Positions 25,166-34,613 of a DNA stretch of 64,000 nucleotides are shown here, piece by piece; the first letter of the stretch is position 1, and each line of letters opens with the position of its first letter. Made by a program: the position numbers and the translations under genes. Source of the stretch: Caenibius sp. WL (GTDB lineage Bacteria; Pseudomonadota; Alphaproteobacteria; Sphingomonadales; Sphingomonadaceae); assembly GCF_019803445.1 (NCBI RefSeq), contig NZ_CP081844.1:632501-696500 (forward strand), given 5' to 3'. Below the pieces are notes generated by a model, which saw nothing but the letters and a program-made list of their open reading frames with translations, did no database searches and was not told where the DNA came from.

Positions 25166-26764
25166 ATGAGCGATATTTTCATTGGGCTGGGCGCGAACGG
25201 CGAACGGCAGGTGCTCAATCTCAAGCGGGCCAACCGCCACGGGCTGGTCGCCGGGGCGACGGGCACCGGCAAGACGGTCACTCTGCAAGGCATCGCCGAA
25301 AGCTTTTCGGCCGTGGGCGTGCCGGTATTCCTGGCCGATGTGAAAGGCGATCTGTCGGGGATTTCGATGCCCGGCTCGCACGATCTCAAGAATGCCGCTT
25401 CGCTGGAGGCGCGGGCGAAGGAACTGGGCATGGACGACTATGCCTATGCCGACAATCCCGCGATCTTCTGGGATCTGTTTGGCGAGCAGGGCCACCCGAT
25501 CCGCACCACGGTGTCGGAAATGGGGCCGCTGCTGCTGGCGCGTCTGCTCGATCTCAACGAAACGCAGGAAGGGGTGCTCAATATCGTCTTCCGCTATGCC
25601 GACGAACAGGGGTTGCTCCTGCTCGATATGGCCGATTTGCGGGCGATGCTGGCCTACACCGCCGACAATGCGGCGGACCTGACCACCAAATACGGCAATG
25701 TCACCAAACAGAGCATCGGCGCGATCCAGCGCCAGTTGCTCTCGTTCGAAAGCCAGGGGGCGGACAAGTTCTTTGGCGAACCGGCGCTGGAGATCGAGGA
25801 TTTCCTCAAAGTGGACGAGAAAGGGCGCGGCTATATCAACGTGCTCGCCGCCGACCGGCTGATGCAGAGCCCCAAGCTCTATGCCACGTTCCTGCTCTGG
25901 CTGCTGGCTGAGCTGTTCGAAGTGCTGCCCGAAGTGGGCGATCCGGAACAGCCCAAGCTGGTGTTCTTCTTCGACGAGGCGCACTTGCTGTTCGACGATG
26001 CGCCCAAGGCGCTGCTGGACAAGATCGAGCAGGTCGTGCGGCTGATCCGGTCGAAAGGCGTGGGCGTCTATTTCGTGACGCAGAACCCGATCGATGTGCC
26101 GGAAACGGTGGCCGGGCAACTGGGCAACCGGGTGCAGCACGCGCTGCGCGCGTTCACCCCGCGCGACAAGAAGGCGATCAAGGCGGCGGCGGACACGTTT
26201 CGCATCAATCCCGATCTCGATGTCGAAACCGCGATCACCGAACTGAAAGTGGGCGAAGCGCTGGTGTCGACGCTGATGGAAGACGGCGCGCCGTCCATCG
26301 TCCAGCGCACGCTGATCAAGCCGCCGCGTTCGCGCCTCGGCCCGATCGATGCCAAGGAGCGGGCGATTATCCAGTCGGTCAGCCCGGTTCAGGGCAAGTA
26401 CGATACCGCGGTCAACCGCGAAAGCGCGGAGGAAGTGCTGGCGCAGAAAGCCGCAGATGCCGCTGCCACCGCGCAGGAAGTGGCGCAGCAGGGCGCGGAG
26501 GAAGTGGGCAAGCGCGAGCGCAAGTCGCCCGCGCTATGGGATGGACTTGCCGGCAAAGTGGCCAAGGCTGCCGCCGGGGCCGCCGCCGCCAGCGCCGGTT
26601 CGATCCTCGCCAGCACGCTGCAGGGCAAGACCAGCCGCGCCAATCCTAAGGCCAGCGCGGCCAGCGCGGCTGCGGGAACAGCGGCGACGGAAATCGGCAA
26701 GGCATTCGGCATTCCCGGCCTTGGCCGGTTCGCCCGCAATCTGATCGGCGGGCTGATGCGCTGA
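25166..26764 (+). CDS. HerA/YjgR-like P-loop ATPase (DUF853)
   Basis: A 532-residue hexameric-type ATPase. Walker A is [12 protein letters not shown] near residue 32, and Walker B is [14 protein letters not shown] near 275. The region [20 protein letters not shown] contains the sensor-like TQNP. The C-terminus is Ala-rich ([12 protein letters not shown]) with Gly at the end (RNLIGGLMR). It resembles E. coli YjgR. HerA homologues move DNA, but the role of this branch is not established. No NurA-like nuclease is adjacent. Confidence 0.85.
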   Translation: MSDIFIGLGANGERQVLNLKRANRHGLVAGATGTGKTVTLQGIAESFSAVGVPVFLADVKGDLSGISMPGSHDLKNAASLEARAKELGMDDYAYADNPAIFWDLFGEQGHPIRTTVSEMGPLLLARLLDLNETQEGVLNIVFRYADEQGLLLLDMADLRAMLAYTADNAADLTTKYGNVTKQSIGAIQRQLLSFESQGADKFFGEPALEIEDFLKVDEKGRGYINVLAADRLMQSPKLYATFLLWLLAELFEVLPEVGDPEQPKLVFFFDEAHLLFDDAPKALLDKIEQVVRLIRSKGVGVYFVTQNPIDVPETVAGQLGNRVQHALRAFTPRDKKAIKAAADTFRINPDLDVETAITELKVGEALVSTLMEDGAPSIVQRTLIKPPRSRLGPIDAKERAIIQSVSPVQGKYDTAVNRESAEEVLAQKAADAAATAQEVAQQGAEEVGKRERKSPALWDGLAGKVAKAAAGAAAASAGSILASTLQGKTSRANPKASAASAAAGTAATEIGKAFGIPGLGRFARNLIGGLMR

Positions 26765-26798
26765 GATCAGCGCCTCACGCCTGGCGCGAAGCCATACC

Positions 26799-28202
26799 CT
26801 AACCCAGCGGCAGGCGCAGTTCCGCCGCCAGCCCGCCTTCGGGCCGGTTGGCCAGCGTCAGCCGCCCGCCGTGCTGTTCGGCAATCGCGCGGGCCAGCGT
26901 CAGGCCGAGGCCGGCCCCACCGGTGGCGCGGTTGCGCGAGGGTTCGCCCCGGGCGAAGGGTTCGAACAGCCCGTCGATCTGGGCCGCGGGAATGCCCGCG
27001 CCGTTATCGGTGATGCGGATCACCGCCTCGTTGCCTTCGCGGTGCAGCGAAACCCAGGCATTGCCGCCATAGCGCAGCGCGTTGTCGATCAGATTGCGCA
27101 CCGCGCGGCGCAGCCAGGTTTCGCGGATCGGCATCACGATCCGGTCTGTCTCGCCCAGTTCGGCGTTTTCGCCCAGATCCTCGTATCCTTCGACGATCGC
27201 GGCGATCAGCGCGGAAAGTTCCGTCTTCTGCAACGGATCGCTCGGCCGCCCGACACGCGCGAGCGAGAGGATATCGTCCAGCGTGCGGGTGATATCCTCC
27301 ACCGTGGCGGCCATTTTGGCCCGTTCGGTTTCGCTTTCCACGCTTTCGATGCGGATGCGCAGGCCCGCCAGCGGGGTTTTCAGATCGTGCCCGATCGCGC
27401 CGAGCATGACATCCTTTTCCGCCAGCAGCGCGGCGATCCGGTCTTCCATCGCGTTGTGCGCGGCGATCAGTCGCCTGACGTCTTCCGGCCCGTGCGGCTG
27501 GAGCTGGCCAGCGGCTTCGCGGGTGCGGGCGAAATGTTCGACCCGGCCGGTCAACAGCGCCAGCGGGCGGGTGATCCGCCGCAGCAGGAAAGCGAGCAGG
27601 CCGACGAGGATGATATAGAGCAGCACCGTCTGCACCAGCAGCGACTGGAGCCCGCGCGGCGAACCTTCGGGCAGCGAAACGCGGGCAACGATCCAGTCCT
27701 TGCCCGGCGCTTCGCGCATTGCCGCCAGCAGCAGCTTGCGGTTGCGGATATCGCCGCCTTCGCGCGCGTTCTGCCACCGCCGGGCCCGTTCGAGCAGGAA
27801 CGGGTCCTCCGCCAGCGGGCGTTCGACCACCACCAGATCGGACAGTTGTTCGCCCTGATCGGCCAGAATCGCGGCCAGCGCCTTTTCCCGCCCGGTCTGG
27901 CGGACTTCGTTCGCCCTGATCGGCAGAGTGGGGCTGCGTTCCAGTCGGATTCGCCGCGATCCGCCGCGATGGGCGCGCTCCGGCGGCTCGGCGCGGCGGG
28001 CATGGTCGTGTCCATGCGCGGTGTTCGCCCCGCTGCCGCCGATCACACGGAAAGCAATGGCATTGAGAATCGAGGTTTCGCGCCGCTGCTCCTCCGCGCG
28101 CCACAGCAGCACGGCGGAAATCCCCTGCGCGATCAGCAGCGCGCCGGCCACCGACAGCAGCATCTGCCCCAGCAGGCTACGCGGCCAGAGACGCACGGTC
28201 AT
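26799..28202 (-). CDS. Sensor histidine kinase of a two-component system
   Basis: An inner-membrane kinase of 467 residues. TM1 is at about 12-34, followed by a periplasmic loop of about 150 residues, TM2 at about 188-208, and a HAMP-like linker. The phosphoacceptor H272 is in GAIGHDLKTPLAG, and the ATPase domain shows NLIDNALRYGG, DNGAGIP and GGAGLGLTLARAIAEQHGG. The loop holds a His-rich patch (TAHGHDHARRAEPPERAHRG, about 61-80), which may bind a metal ion. The start overlaps the response-regulator stop (ATGA). Inference: it senses an envelope signal linked to the EF-hand protein at the head of the operon. Confidence 0.92.
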   Translation of the reverse strand: MTVRLWPRSLLGQMLLSVAGALLIAQGISAVLLWRAEEQRRETSILNAIAFRVIGGSGANTAHGHDHARRAEPPERAHRGGSRRIRLERSPTLPIRANEVRQTGREKALAAILADQGEQLSDLVVVERPLAEDPFLLERARRWQNAREGGDIRNRKLLLAAMREAPGKDWIVARVSLPEGSPRGLQSLLVQTVLLYIILVGLLAFLLRRITRPLALLTGRVEHFARTREAAGQLQPHGPEDVRRLIAAHNAMEDRIAALLAEKDVMLGAIGHDLKTPLAGLRIRIESVESETERAKMAATVEDITRTLDDILSLARVGRPSDPLQKTELSALIAAIVEGYEDLGENAELGETDRIVMPIRETWLRRAVRNLIDNALRYGGNAWVSLHREGNEAVIRITDNGAGIPAAQIDGLFEPFARGEPSRNRATGGAGLGLTLARAIAEQHGGRLTLANRPEGGLAAELRLPLG

Positions 28203-28999
28203 GCCCTGTCCGGGCGGGAAGTGTCCGAACGGGAAGTGTCGGGGCGGGAACTGTCGGGCAGCACGCGGCGCACATCGGCGGCAAAGCGATAGCCGCCGCC
28301 CCACACCGTCTGGATCAGGCGCGGTTCGTCGCGCCCGGCTTCGATCTTGCGGCGCAGGCGGCTCACCTGGTTGTCCACCGCGCGGTCGAACAGATGGGCT
28401 TCGCGGCCCTGCACCATGTCGAGCAGCCGATCACGGTCGAGCACTTGGCGCGGATGATCGAGAAACGCTTTGAGCAACCGGAATTCCGCCGAGGAAATGG
28501 CGATGGCCGCACCTTCGGGATCGCTCAGCTGGTGCTTCAGCGGATCGAGCCGCCAGCCTTCGAATTCGTACCATGCGTCTTCTTCGGGCAGAGCGGCGGG
28601 CCGGGTGGCGCGGCGCAGCACGCTGCGGATGCGGGCGACCAGTTCGCGCGGTTCGAATGGCTTGGTCACGTAATCATCGGCGCCGATTTCCAGCCCGATG
28701 ATGCGATCGGTCGCTTCGCCGCGCGCGGTCAGCAGAATCACCGGCAGGCTCTTGGTTTCGACCAGATGGCGGCACAGAGAAAGCCCGTCTTCCCCCGGCA
28801 TCATGATGTCCAGCAGCACGATATCGGGCTTGTCCTGCAACAGCAGGCTGCGGGCATCGGCTGCGCTTTCGGCCTGCAGCACGGCAAACCCCTGGCCGGA
28901 CAGATAGTCCGCCAGGGGTTCGCGCAGGCCCGGTTCGTCATCGACGATCAGGACGCGGGCGCCCGCATGTCCGGCATTGGCGGTAGGGGCGCCCGTCAT
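28199..28999 (-). CDS. OmpR-family response regulator
   Basis: A DNA-binding partner of the downstream kinase, 266 residues. The receiver domain (about 15-130) has the acidic pair in VLIVDDEPG, phosphoacceptor D64 in VLLDIMMPGEDG and the conserved Lys in DDYVTKPFEP. The C-terminal winged helix (about 150-245) ends in RRKIEAG ... VWGGGYRF. The protein extends past the usual end with a short repeated tail (SRPDTSRSDTSRPDRA) encoded by three 15-bp units. It starts 3 bp after the EF-hand gene and overlaps the kinase gene. Confidence 0.94.
   Translation of the reverse strand: MTGAPTANAGHAGARVLIVDDEPGLREPLADYLSGQGFAVLQAESAADARSLLLQDKPDIVLLDIMMPGEDGLSLCRHLVETKSLPVILLTARGEATDRIIGLEIGADDYVTKPFEPRELVARIRSVLRRATRPAALPEEDAWYEFEGWRLDPLKHQLSDPEGAAIAISSAEFRLLKAFLDHPRQVLDRDRLLDMVQGREAHLFDRAVDNQVSRLRRKIEAGRDEPRLIQTVWGGGYRFAADVRRVLPDSSRPDTSRSDTSRPDRA
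28211..28255. repeat. Three 15-bp tandem repeats inside the response-regulator gene
   Basis: Units CGGGCGGGAAGTGTC, CGAACGGGAAGTGTC and GGGGCGGGAACTGTC lie head-to-tail and encode repeated five-residue SRPDT-like units at the C-terminus. The period is a multiple of three, so copy-number change would keep the frame. Confidence 0.7.
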
Positions 29000-29002
29000 C
29001 GT

Positions 29003-29581
29003 TTACTGGGCCTTCTGCTGCTGTTGGGTGGCGCGCTTGGCCTGCCATTCGGCGCGCATCTTTTCACGCTGCGCCTGGCGTTCCTGCGTTGTCAGCACGC
29101 CGTTCCTGTCGGTATCGGCGGCATCGAAGCGGGCGAGATGCGCCGCGACGAATTCGGCCCGGGTGACGGGGCCGGCGCCCTGCTTCATCATGCCCATGCC
29201 GCCGTGGCCGCCGCGATGCCAGCCGCCGTGATGGCGTCCGCCAAAGCGCCTGCCATCGGCCTTCTGGCCATCGGGCGCGGTGCGGGTGCGATCCCGGCGG
29301 GCGGCAAATTCCTCGCGGCTGATGCTGCCGTCCTTGTTGGTGTCGAGCCGGTCGAACCGGGCCTGCTGGCGCGCTTCGCGATCGGCCGCATCGAGCTTGC
29401 CATCCTTGTTGGCGTCCATGCGGTCGAACATCTTGCCGGCCCGTTCTTCGGCCTGCGCGCGGGTGATGTCGGGGCGGGCCTTGCCGGCACCGTCCTGGCC
29501 GGGGGCGGCATAGGCGATGCCTGCGGTGGCAACGCTGGCGGCCGCAGCCGTGCCCAGCAGAATTTTCGAGATCATACGCAT
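29003..29581 (-). CDS. Secreted EF-hand protein heading a two-component operon
   Basis: A periplasmic calcium-binding-type protein of 192 residues. A signal peptide (ISKILLGTAAAASVATAGIA, cleavage near AYA-AP) is followed by three EF-hand loops: DANKDGKLDAAD (56-67), DTNKDGSISREE (80-91) and DTDRNGVLTTQE (156-167). Between loops 2 and 3 is a His/Gly/Met stretch (GGRHHGGWHRGGHGGMGMM, about 114-132) suited to transition metals. AGGAG lies 8 nt before the ATG. It is followed after 3 bp by the response regulator, so it is likely part of the signalling unit, or its main target. Confidence 0.9.
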   Translation of the reverse strand: MRMISKILLGTAAAASVATAGIAYAAPGQDGAGKARPDITRAQAEERAGKMFDRMDANKDGKLDAADREARQQARFDRLDTNKDGSISREEFAARRDRTRTAPDGQKADGRRFGGRHHGGWHRGGHGGMGMMKQGAGPVTRAEFVAAHLARFDAADTDRNGVLTTQERQAQREKMRAEWQAKRATQQQQKAQ

Positions 29582-29686
29582 TACCGTGGCTCCTTCGCAA
29601 ATTCGGTTGAGTTGCGGAAGGCCGATCCAAGGGGAGGGGGATTGGGATGGCCCTCCGCAACTCTCGAAGCTGCTTTTACGTGCCGC

Positions 29687-29735
29687 TTGTCGCGCAACTT
29701 TGTCGCCAAACCGCAAAATTGTCGCAAATTGTCGC
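29687..29735 (-). promoter_or_regulatory. TTGTCGC direct repeats upstream of the EF-hand/two-component operon
   Basis: TTGTCGC occurs four times, starting at 29687, 29700, 29719 and 29729. The last two copies are 10 bp apart, one helical turn, which is typical of tandem OmpR-type sites. They lie 105-155 bp upstream of the first gene of the operon, where autoregulation by its own response regulator would act. Confidence 0.4.
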
Positions 29736-29751
29736 GGATCGGCGGGCCGGT

Positions 29752-30162
29752 TCATTCGGGCGCAAGACGCGGGCGATGTTCGGTGCCGAGCCCGGCGGTG
29801 ATGAACAGCGCCTCCACCGGGCCCGTGGCATCGGCGGTGTGCCACACGCCGGGCGGATTGATCGCATATTCGCCGGGTTCCAGTCGGGTGGCGACATGGC
29901 CCTGTCCGGGAATGTCCTGAATCAGCGTGATTGAGCCCCGGGTGCAGACGACCACTTCGGCCCCGTGCGGGTGCATTTCCCATGAATCCCACGGGGCGGA
30001 AAAGGCGTGCAGGGCAACCAGCCGCCCCTCCGCCCCGTCGCCATCGGTCCGCGCGGCATAGTCGGCGTACCAGTCGATCCCGGTATAGGGCGGCTGCGCC
30101 TCAGCCGTCGCGCCGAGGCCGAGATGCACGAAGCGTTCGTGCAGATTCTTCGCCCCGGTCAT
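29752..30162 (-). CDS. Cupin-domain protein
   Basis: A 136-residue beta-barrel of the cupin type. Motif 1 is read in WEMHPHGAEVVVCTRGSITL and motif 2 in LEPGEYAINPPGVWHTADA, giving His residues for a metal site. Such single-domain cupins are enzymes or ligand-binding proteins; no specific reaction can be named. Its ATG overlaps the stop of the aminopeptidase P gene (ATGA), suggesting cotranslation with peptide turnover. Confidence 0.8.
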   Translation of the reverse strand: MTGAKNLHERFVHLGLGATAEAQPPYTGIDWYADYAARTDGDGAEGRLVALHAFSAPWDSWEMHPHGAEVVVCTRGSITLIQDIPGQGHVATRLEPGEYAINPPGVWHTADATGPVEALFITAGLGTEHRPRLAPE

Positions 30163-31970
30163 GCGGGCAACGGCGCGCACGCCGCCTCCAGCCACCGGCG
30201 CGCTTCGCCATCGAGCTGCGGGCCGATCCGCTCCACGATTCCCGCGTGATAGGCATCGAGCCAGGCCCGTTCGCCCGCGTCGAGCAGCGCGGTGTCGATC
30301 AGCGCGCGGTCGATGGGGACATGCGTCAGCGTTTCGAAACCCAGCCATTCGCCTTCCGCGCCCGCGATCTCGCGGCGTTCCACCAGCACGAGATTTTCGA
30401 TCCGGATGCCGTAAGCGCCGGTCTTGTAATAACCCGGCTCGTTCGAGACGATCATGCCGGGCAGCAGTTCCTGATTGCCGCCGGCCTTGCTGATCCGCTG
30501 TGGCCCTTCGTGGACGGAGAGGAAACTGCCCACGCCGTGCCCGGTGCCGTGGGCATAATCGAGCCCGGCCTGCCACAGGAACTGCCGCGCCAGCGTGTCG
30601 AGTTGCGAACCGTTGGTCCCTTTGGGAAAGACCGCCCGGGCAAGGGCGATATGCCCCTTGAGCACGCGGGTGAAGCGGTCTTTCACTTCGGCGGGCGCGG
30701 CATCGGGCCCGATCCACACGGTGCGGGTGATATCGGTGGTGCCGTCGGGATATTGCCCGCCCGAATCGACCAGATAGACGCTATTGGGCTCAAGCGGCCG
30801 GTTGGTTTCTGCGCTGACCCGATAATGGACGATGGCCCCGTTGGCCCCGCTGCCCGAAATCGTGTCGAACGACAGATCGCGCAGCGACCCCGTCTCCTCG
30901 CGGAAAGCCTGCAGGCGCGCGGCGGCGCTGAGTTCGTCCACCGCGCCTTGCGGCGCTGCGCGCGAAAGCCAGTGGAGGAAGCGGGAAACGGCCGCGCCGT
31001 CGCGCGCCTGCGCGGCGCGGTGCCCGGCCTGTTCGGCGGCATTCTTCACCGCCTTGGGCAGAATGCAGGGATCGGGCGCGGCGATCACGGCCGCGCCCGC
31101 GCTGTCCAGCGTGGTGAAAATCGCCGCCACCGCATGATCGGGATCGACCGCCACCCGCTTGCCCGTCAGCGCCTGCAAGGCGGGCACGAACTGGCTGACG
31201 GGGGCCGTGCGCACCGCATTGCCCAGATGTGCGGTCAGGTCCGCCGTCACTTTTTCAGGCGGGATGAACAGGTCCGCGGTGCCATCGGCATGGGCGATGA
31301 CGAAACTCAGCGCCACCGGCGTGCGGTCCACGTCGGAACCCCGGATGTTGAGCAGCCAGGCGATGGAATCGAGCGCGGGGATCACCACCGCGTCGCAGTG
31401 TTCCTGCGCCAGCCATTGCGCCACCGCCGCCCGCTTTTCCGCGCTGGACTGGCCAGCCAGATCGTCCGCATGGGGCAGCGCGGGGGCGAGCGAGGGTGCG
31501 GGATGATCCTGCCACACCGCGTCCACCGGGTTGCTTTCCACCGCCACGGCCGCCGCGCCGCGTTTCGCCAGCGCGGTTTCCAGCGCATCGGCCCAGGCGC
31601 GCGAATGGAGCCAGGGATCGAACCCGATCCGCGCCCCTTCGGGCGCATGTTCGCCCAGCCATTTGACCGGGCTGGTTTCGGGGACGGAGGCATAGTCCCA
31701 CTGTGCGCCATCCACCTGATCGCGCACTTGCAGTGTGTATCGGCCATCGACGAAAATCACCGCGCCTTTACCGGCGGTGCCGTTGGCCAGAACCACCGCG
31801 GTCCCCGCGGACCCGTTGAACCCGGTCAGCCATTGCAGCCGCTGGGCATAGGCGCCGACATATTCGCTCATATGCTCGTCGGAAATCGGGATGACGAAAC
31901 CGTCCAGATCGCGCCGGGCGAGTTCCTTTCTCAGGGCATCCAACCGTGCTTCGTGACTGGACATCAGCAT
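30159..31970 (-). CDS. pepP: Xaa-Pro aminopeptidase (M24B)
   Basis: Removes N-terminal residues that precede proline. This is the three-domain, roughly 600-residue type (603 here), with two creatinase-like N-terminal domains and the pita-bread catalytic domain. The dinuclear metal ligands are in LVDSGGQYPDGTTDITRT (about 397-414), HGTGHGVGSFLSVHEGP (about 472), and the Glu residues of NEPGYYKTGAYGIRIEN and ETLTHVPID. ATG 31970 has GGAGGAG about 9 nt upstream; an in-frame ATG at 32039 lacks it. It is divergent from a prolyl oligopeptidase, with about 85 bp between. Confidence 0.92.
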   Translation of the reverse strand: MLMSSHEARLDALRKELARRDLDGFVIPISDEHMSEYVGAYAQRLQWLTGFNGSAGTAVVLANGTAGKGAVIFVDGRYTLQVRDQVDGAQWDYASVPETSPVKWLGEHAPEGARIGFDPWLHSRAWADALETALAKRGAAAVAVESNPVDAVWQDHPAPSLAPALPHADDLAGQSSAEKRAAVAQWLAQEHCDAVVIPALDSIAWLLNIRGSDVDRTPVALSFVIAHADGTADLFIPPEKVTADLTAHLGNAVRTAPVSQFVPALQALTGKRVAVDPDHAVAAIFTTLDSAGAAVIAAPDPCILPKAVKNAAEQAGHRAAQARDGAAVSRFLHWLSRAAPQGAVDELSAAARLQAFREETGSLRDLSFDTISGSGANGAIVHYRVSAETNRPLEPNSVYLVDSGGQYPDGTTDITRTVWIGPDAAPAEVKDRFTRVLKGHIALARAVFPKGTNGSQLDTLARQFLWQAGLDYAHGTGHGVGSFLSVHEGPQRISKAGGNQELLPGMIVSNEPGYYKTGAYGIRIENLVLVERREIAGAEGEWLGFETLTHVPIDRALIDTALLDAGERAWLDAYHAGIVERIGPQLDGEARRWLEAACAPLPA

Positions 31971-32055
31971 TGCGGCGTGCTCCTCCGGGTAATAGTGCTG
32001 CACCCCAACATAGGGCCGTGAACGTGTTTCGCCAGCCATGAGCCAGGATTTGCGA

Positions 32056-34200
32056 ATGAGAAAAGCCATCGCCTTCGCAGCCCTTGCCCTTCTGGCAAGC
32101 GGCCAATCCCTATTCGCCAAGGACACTATGACCAAGACGCCCGCTTCCCCGCCCGTTACCGAACAGCGCCCGCACGAAGCCGCCTATCACGGAATAACGA
32201 TCAGCGATCCTTATGCCTGGCTGCGCGATCCCGGCTATCCCGAAGTCAAGGACACAGCGATCCTGGCCCATCTGGAAGCGGAAAACGCCTGGTTCGAAAC
32301 CCGCATGGCCGGGCAAAAGGCGCGGACCGATGCGCTGTTCAGGGAAATGCGCGCGCGGATCAAGGAAGCGGACAAGTCCGTGCCGCAGAAGGACGGCAAT
32401 TTCCTCTACTGGATCGAATACGAAGAAGGCGCGGAATACAAGAAATGGTTCCGCCGCCCGGTGGGGGCCCCCACCGATGGCAGCGCGGATGAATTGATTC
32501 TCGACGAAGTGGCGCTGGCCAAGGGCAAGGAATACTTCCGCCTCGGCGCGCTGTCGGTCAGCAACGATGGCCGGCTGCTCGCCTATTCGGTGGACGACAA
32601 CGGCTCGGAACGCTTCACCGCGCGGATCAAAAATCTCGCCACCGGCGAAGTGCTGCCCGATGAAATCCCCGGCACGCTGTCCAGCCTCGTCTGGGCGGCG
32701 GGGGACACGGCGCTGGTCTATTCGCTGGCGAATGAGAACTGGCGCACCGACAACGCCCGGCTGCACTGGCTGGGCAAGCCGCTCAGCGAGGATGTCGAGC
32801 TGTATCACGAGGATGACGAAGGTTTCCGCGTCGGCAGCGGGCTGTCTTCCAACGAAAAGTGGATCGTGATTTCATCCGGTGACCATGAAACCAGCGAAAC
32901 GCGCCTGATCCCGGCGGACGATCCGCTGGCCACCCCCTTGCTGGTCAAGGCGCGGCGCAAGGGCGTGGAGTACGACGTGGATGAGCGTGACGGCATCCTC
33001 TACATCCACACCAATGACGAGCATGAGAATTTCCGCCTCGCCACCGCGCCGCTGGCCACGCCGGGCGAATGGACCACGCTGATCGCGGGATCGGACGATT
33101 TCTATCTGACGGGCGTCAGCCTGTTCCGCGATTTCTACGTCACCGAGGGGCGTCTGCGCGGCCTCGATCACATCGATGTCCGTTCCTATACCGATCCGGC
33201 CAGGGTGGAACCGATCGTGTTCCCCGAAGCAAGCTATACCGCGGGGCTGGATGACAATCCCGAATGGGCGGTCGATAGGCTGCGTTTGTCCTATGCCAGC
33301 ATGATCAGCCCGAACACGGTGTACGATTACCATCTGGCGGACAAGCGGCTGGAAGTGCTGAAAGTTCAGGAGATCCCTTCGGGCTACGATGCGTCGCTCT
33401 ATGCCACCGAACGGCTGGAAATCCCCGCGCGCGATGGCACAAAAGTGCCTGTCAGCGTGATGTACCGCAAGGACCGCCAGCCTGGCGGGCCGCTCTATCT
33501 CTATGGCTACGGCGCGTATGGCATCGCCATCGATCCGGGCTTTTCGACCACGCGCCTGTCGCTGGTGGACCGGGGCTTCGCTTTCGCCATCGCGCATATC
33601 CGGGGCGGGGACGATCTGGGCCGCGCCTGGTACAAGGCGGGCAAGCTGGAGCGGCGGACCAACACGTTCAACGATTTCGTCGATGTGGCGAAAGGACTGG
33701 TGGAGCGCGGCTATACCCAGGCCGGCAGAATTGCCATTTCGGGCGGTTCGGCGGGCGGCGAACTGATGGGCGCGGTGATCAATTCCGATCCGGAGCTGTG
33801 GGGCGCGGTGGTAGCGCATGTGCCGTTCGTCGATGTGCTCAACACCATGCTCGATGCCTCGCTGCCGCTGACTCCGGGCGAATGGCCCGAATGGGGCAAC
33901 CCGATCGAGGACAAGGCGGCGTTCAAACTGATCCGCTCCTACAGCCCGTATGACAACGTGCGGGCGCAGGCCTATCCGCCGCTGCTGGTCACGGCGGGCC
34001 TCAACGATCCGCGCGTGACCTATTGGGAACCGGCCAAATGGGTCGCCCGGCTGCGCGAAATGAAGACCGACGGGAACGAACTGCTGCTCAAGACCAATAT
34101 GGGGGCGGGCCATGGCGGCAAGTCGGGCCGGTTCGAAAGCCTGAAGGAAACGGCGGAGGAATTCGCGTTCATCCTCTGGCAGATGGGCATCGCGGAGTGA
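32056..34200 (+). CDS. S9 family prolyl oligopeptidase/oligopeptidase B-like, secreted
   Basis: A serine peptidase of 714 residues that cuts short peptides. A signal peptide (RKAIAFAALALLASGQSLFA) indicates export to the periplasm. The beta-propeller covers about 60-420. The alpha/beta-hydrolase domain has the nucleophile in AISGGSAGGELMG (about 562-573), Asp in TAGLNDPRV (about 645) and His in GAGHGGKSGR (about 683). The ATG with AGGA seven bases before it was chosen; another lies 18 nt upstream. It overlaps the next gene by 4 bp (GTGA). Oligopeptidase B versus prolyl endopeptidase specificity is not settled here. Confidence 0.9.
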   Translation: MRKAIAFAALALLASGQSLFAKDTMTKTPASPPVTEQRPHEAAYHGITISDPYAWLRDPGYPEVKDTAILAHLEAENAWFETRMAGQKARTDALFREMRARIKEADKSVPQKDGNFLYWIEYEEGAEYKKWFRRPVGAPTDGSADELILDEVALAKGKEYFRLGALSVSNDGRLLAYSVDDNGSERFTARIKNLATGEVLPDEIPGTLSSLVWAAGDTALVYSLANENWRTDNARLHWLGKPLSEDVELYHEDDEGFRVGSGLSSNEKWIVISSGDHETSETRLIPADDPLATPLLVKARRKGVEYDVDERDGILYIHTNDEHENFRLATAPLATPGEWTTLIAGSDDFYLTGVSLFRDFYVTEGRLRGLDHIDVRSYTDPARVEPIVFPEASYTAGLDDNPEWAVDRLRLSYASMISPNTVYDYHLADKRLEVLKVQEIPSGYDASLYATERLEIPARDGTKVPVSVMYRKDRQPGGPLYLYGYGAYGIAIDPGFSTTRLSLVDRGFAFAIAHIRGGDDLGRAWYKAGKLERRTNTFNDFVDVAKGLVERGYTQAGRIAISGGSAGGELMGAVINSDPELWGAVVAHVPFVDVLNTMLDASLPLTPGEWPEWGNPIEDKAAFKLIRSYSPYDNVRAQAYPPLLVTAGLNDPRVTYWEPAKWVARLREMKTDGNELLLKTNMGAGHGGKSGRFESLKETAEEFAFILWQMGIAE

Positions 34201-34592
34201 GCGAAATCTACACCCGCCTGTTCACGGCGGGGCCGGAGCATATCGACAGCAACGGCCACGTGAACAACGCGGTGTGGGTGCAATGGGTGCAGGACACCGG
34301 CACCGCCCACTGGGAAGCGCGCGCCCGGCCGGAGGACAAGGCTGCTTATCTGTGGTTCGTCACCCGCCATGAAATCGATTATCGCGGCAATATCGGCGCG
34401 GGCGAAACCGTCACCGCGCGGACCTGGCTTCCCGGCCCGCCGCAGGGCGCGCGCTTCGTGCGCGAAGTGGAATTCGTCACCTCGGCGGGCAAGGCGATCG
34501 TCGCCGCCCGCTCCGTCTGGGCGATGATTGACAAGGCCAGCGGCCGCCCGACGCGGATTCCGCCTGAAGTGGCGGGGCCGTTTCTGGCCTGA
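34197..34592 (+). CDS. Hotdog-fold acyl-CoA thioesterase (4HBT family)
   Basis: A cytoplasmic thioesterase-like protein of 131 residues. The hallmark of the YbgC/4HBT group is seen: AGPEHIDSNGHVNNAVWVQW, with the Asp/Asn-His pair replacing the DxxGHVNN pattern, and VTRHEIDYRGNIGAGETV. It begins with a GTG that overlaps the peptidase stop. The acyl substrate is unknown. Confidence 0.85.
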   Translation: MSEIYTRLFTAGPEHIDSNGHVNNAVWVQWVQDTGTAHWEARARPEDKAAYLWFVTRHEIDYRGNIGAGETVTARTWLPGPPQGARFVREVEFVTSAGKAIVAARSVWAMIDKASGRPTRIPPEVAGPFLA

Positions 34593-34613
34593 ACGGGTGG
34601 GGGTGGCTTTCCG

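Noticed and set aside
25016-26140. Long upstream extension of the pabBC reading frame
   Set aside because: It lies antisense to the HerA-like ATPase gene and shows no family likeness; PabB starts naturally at 25015.
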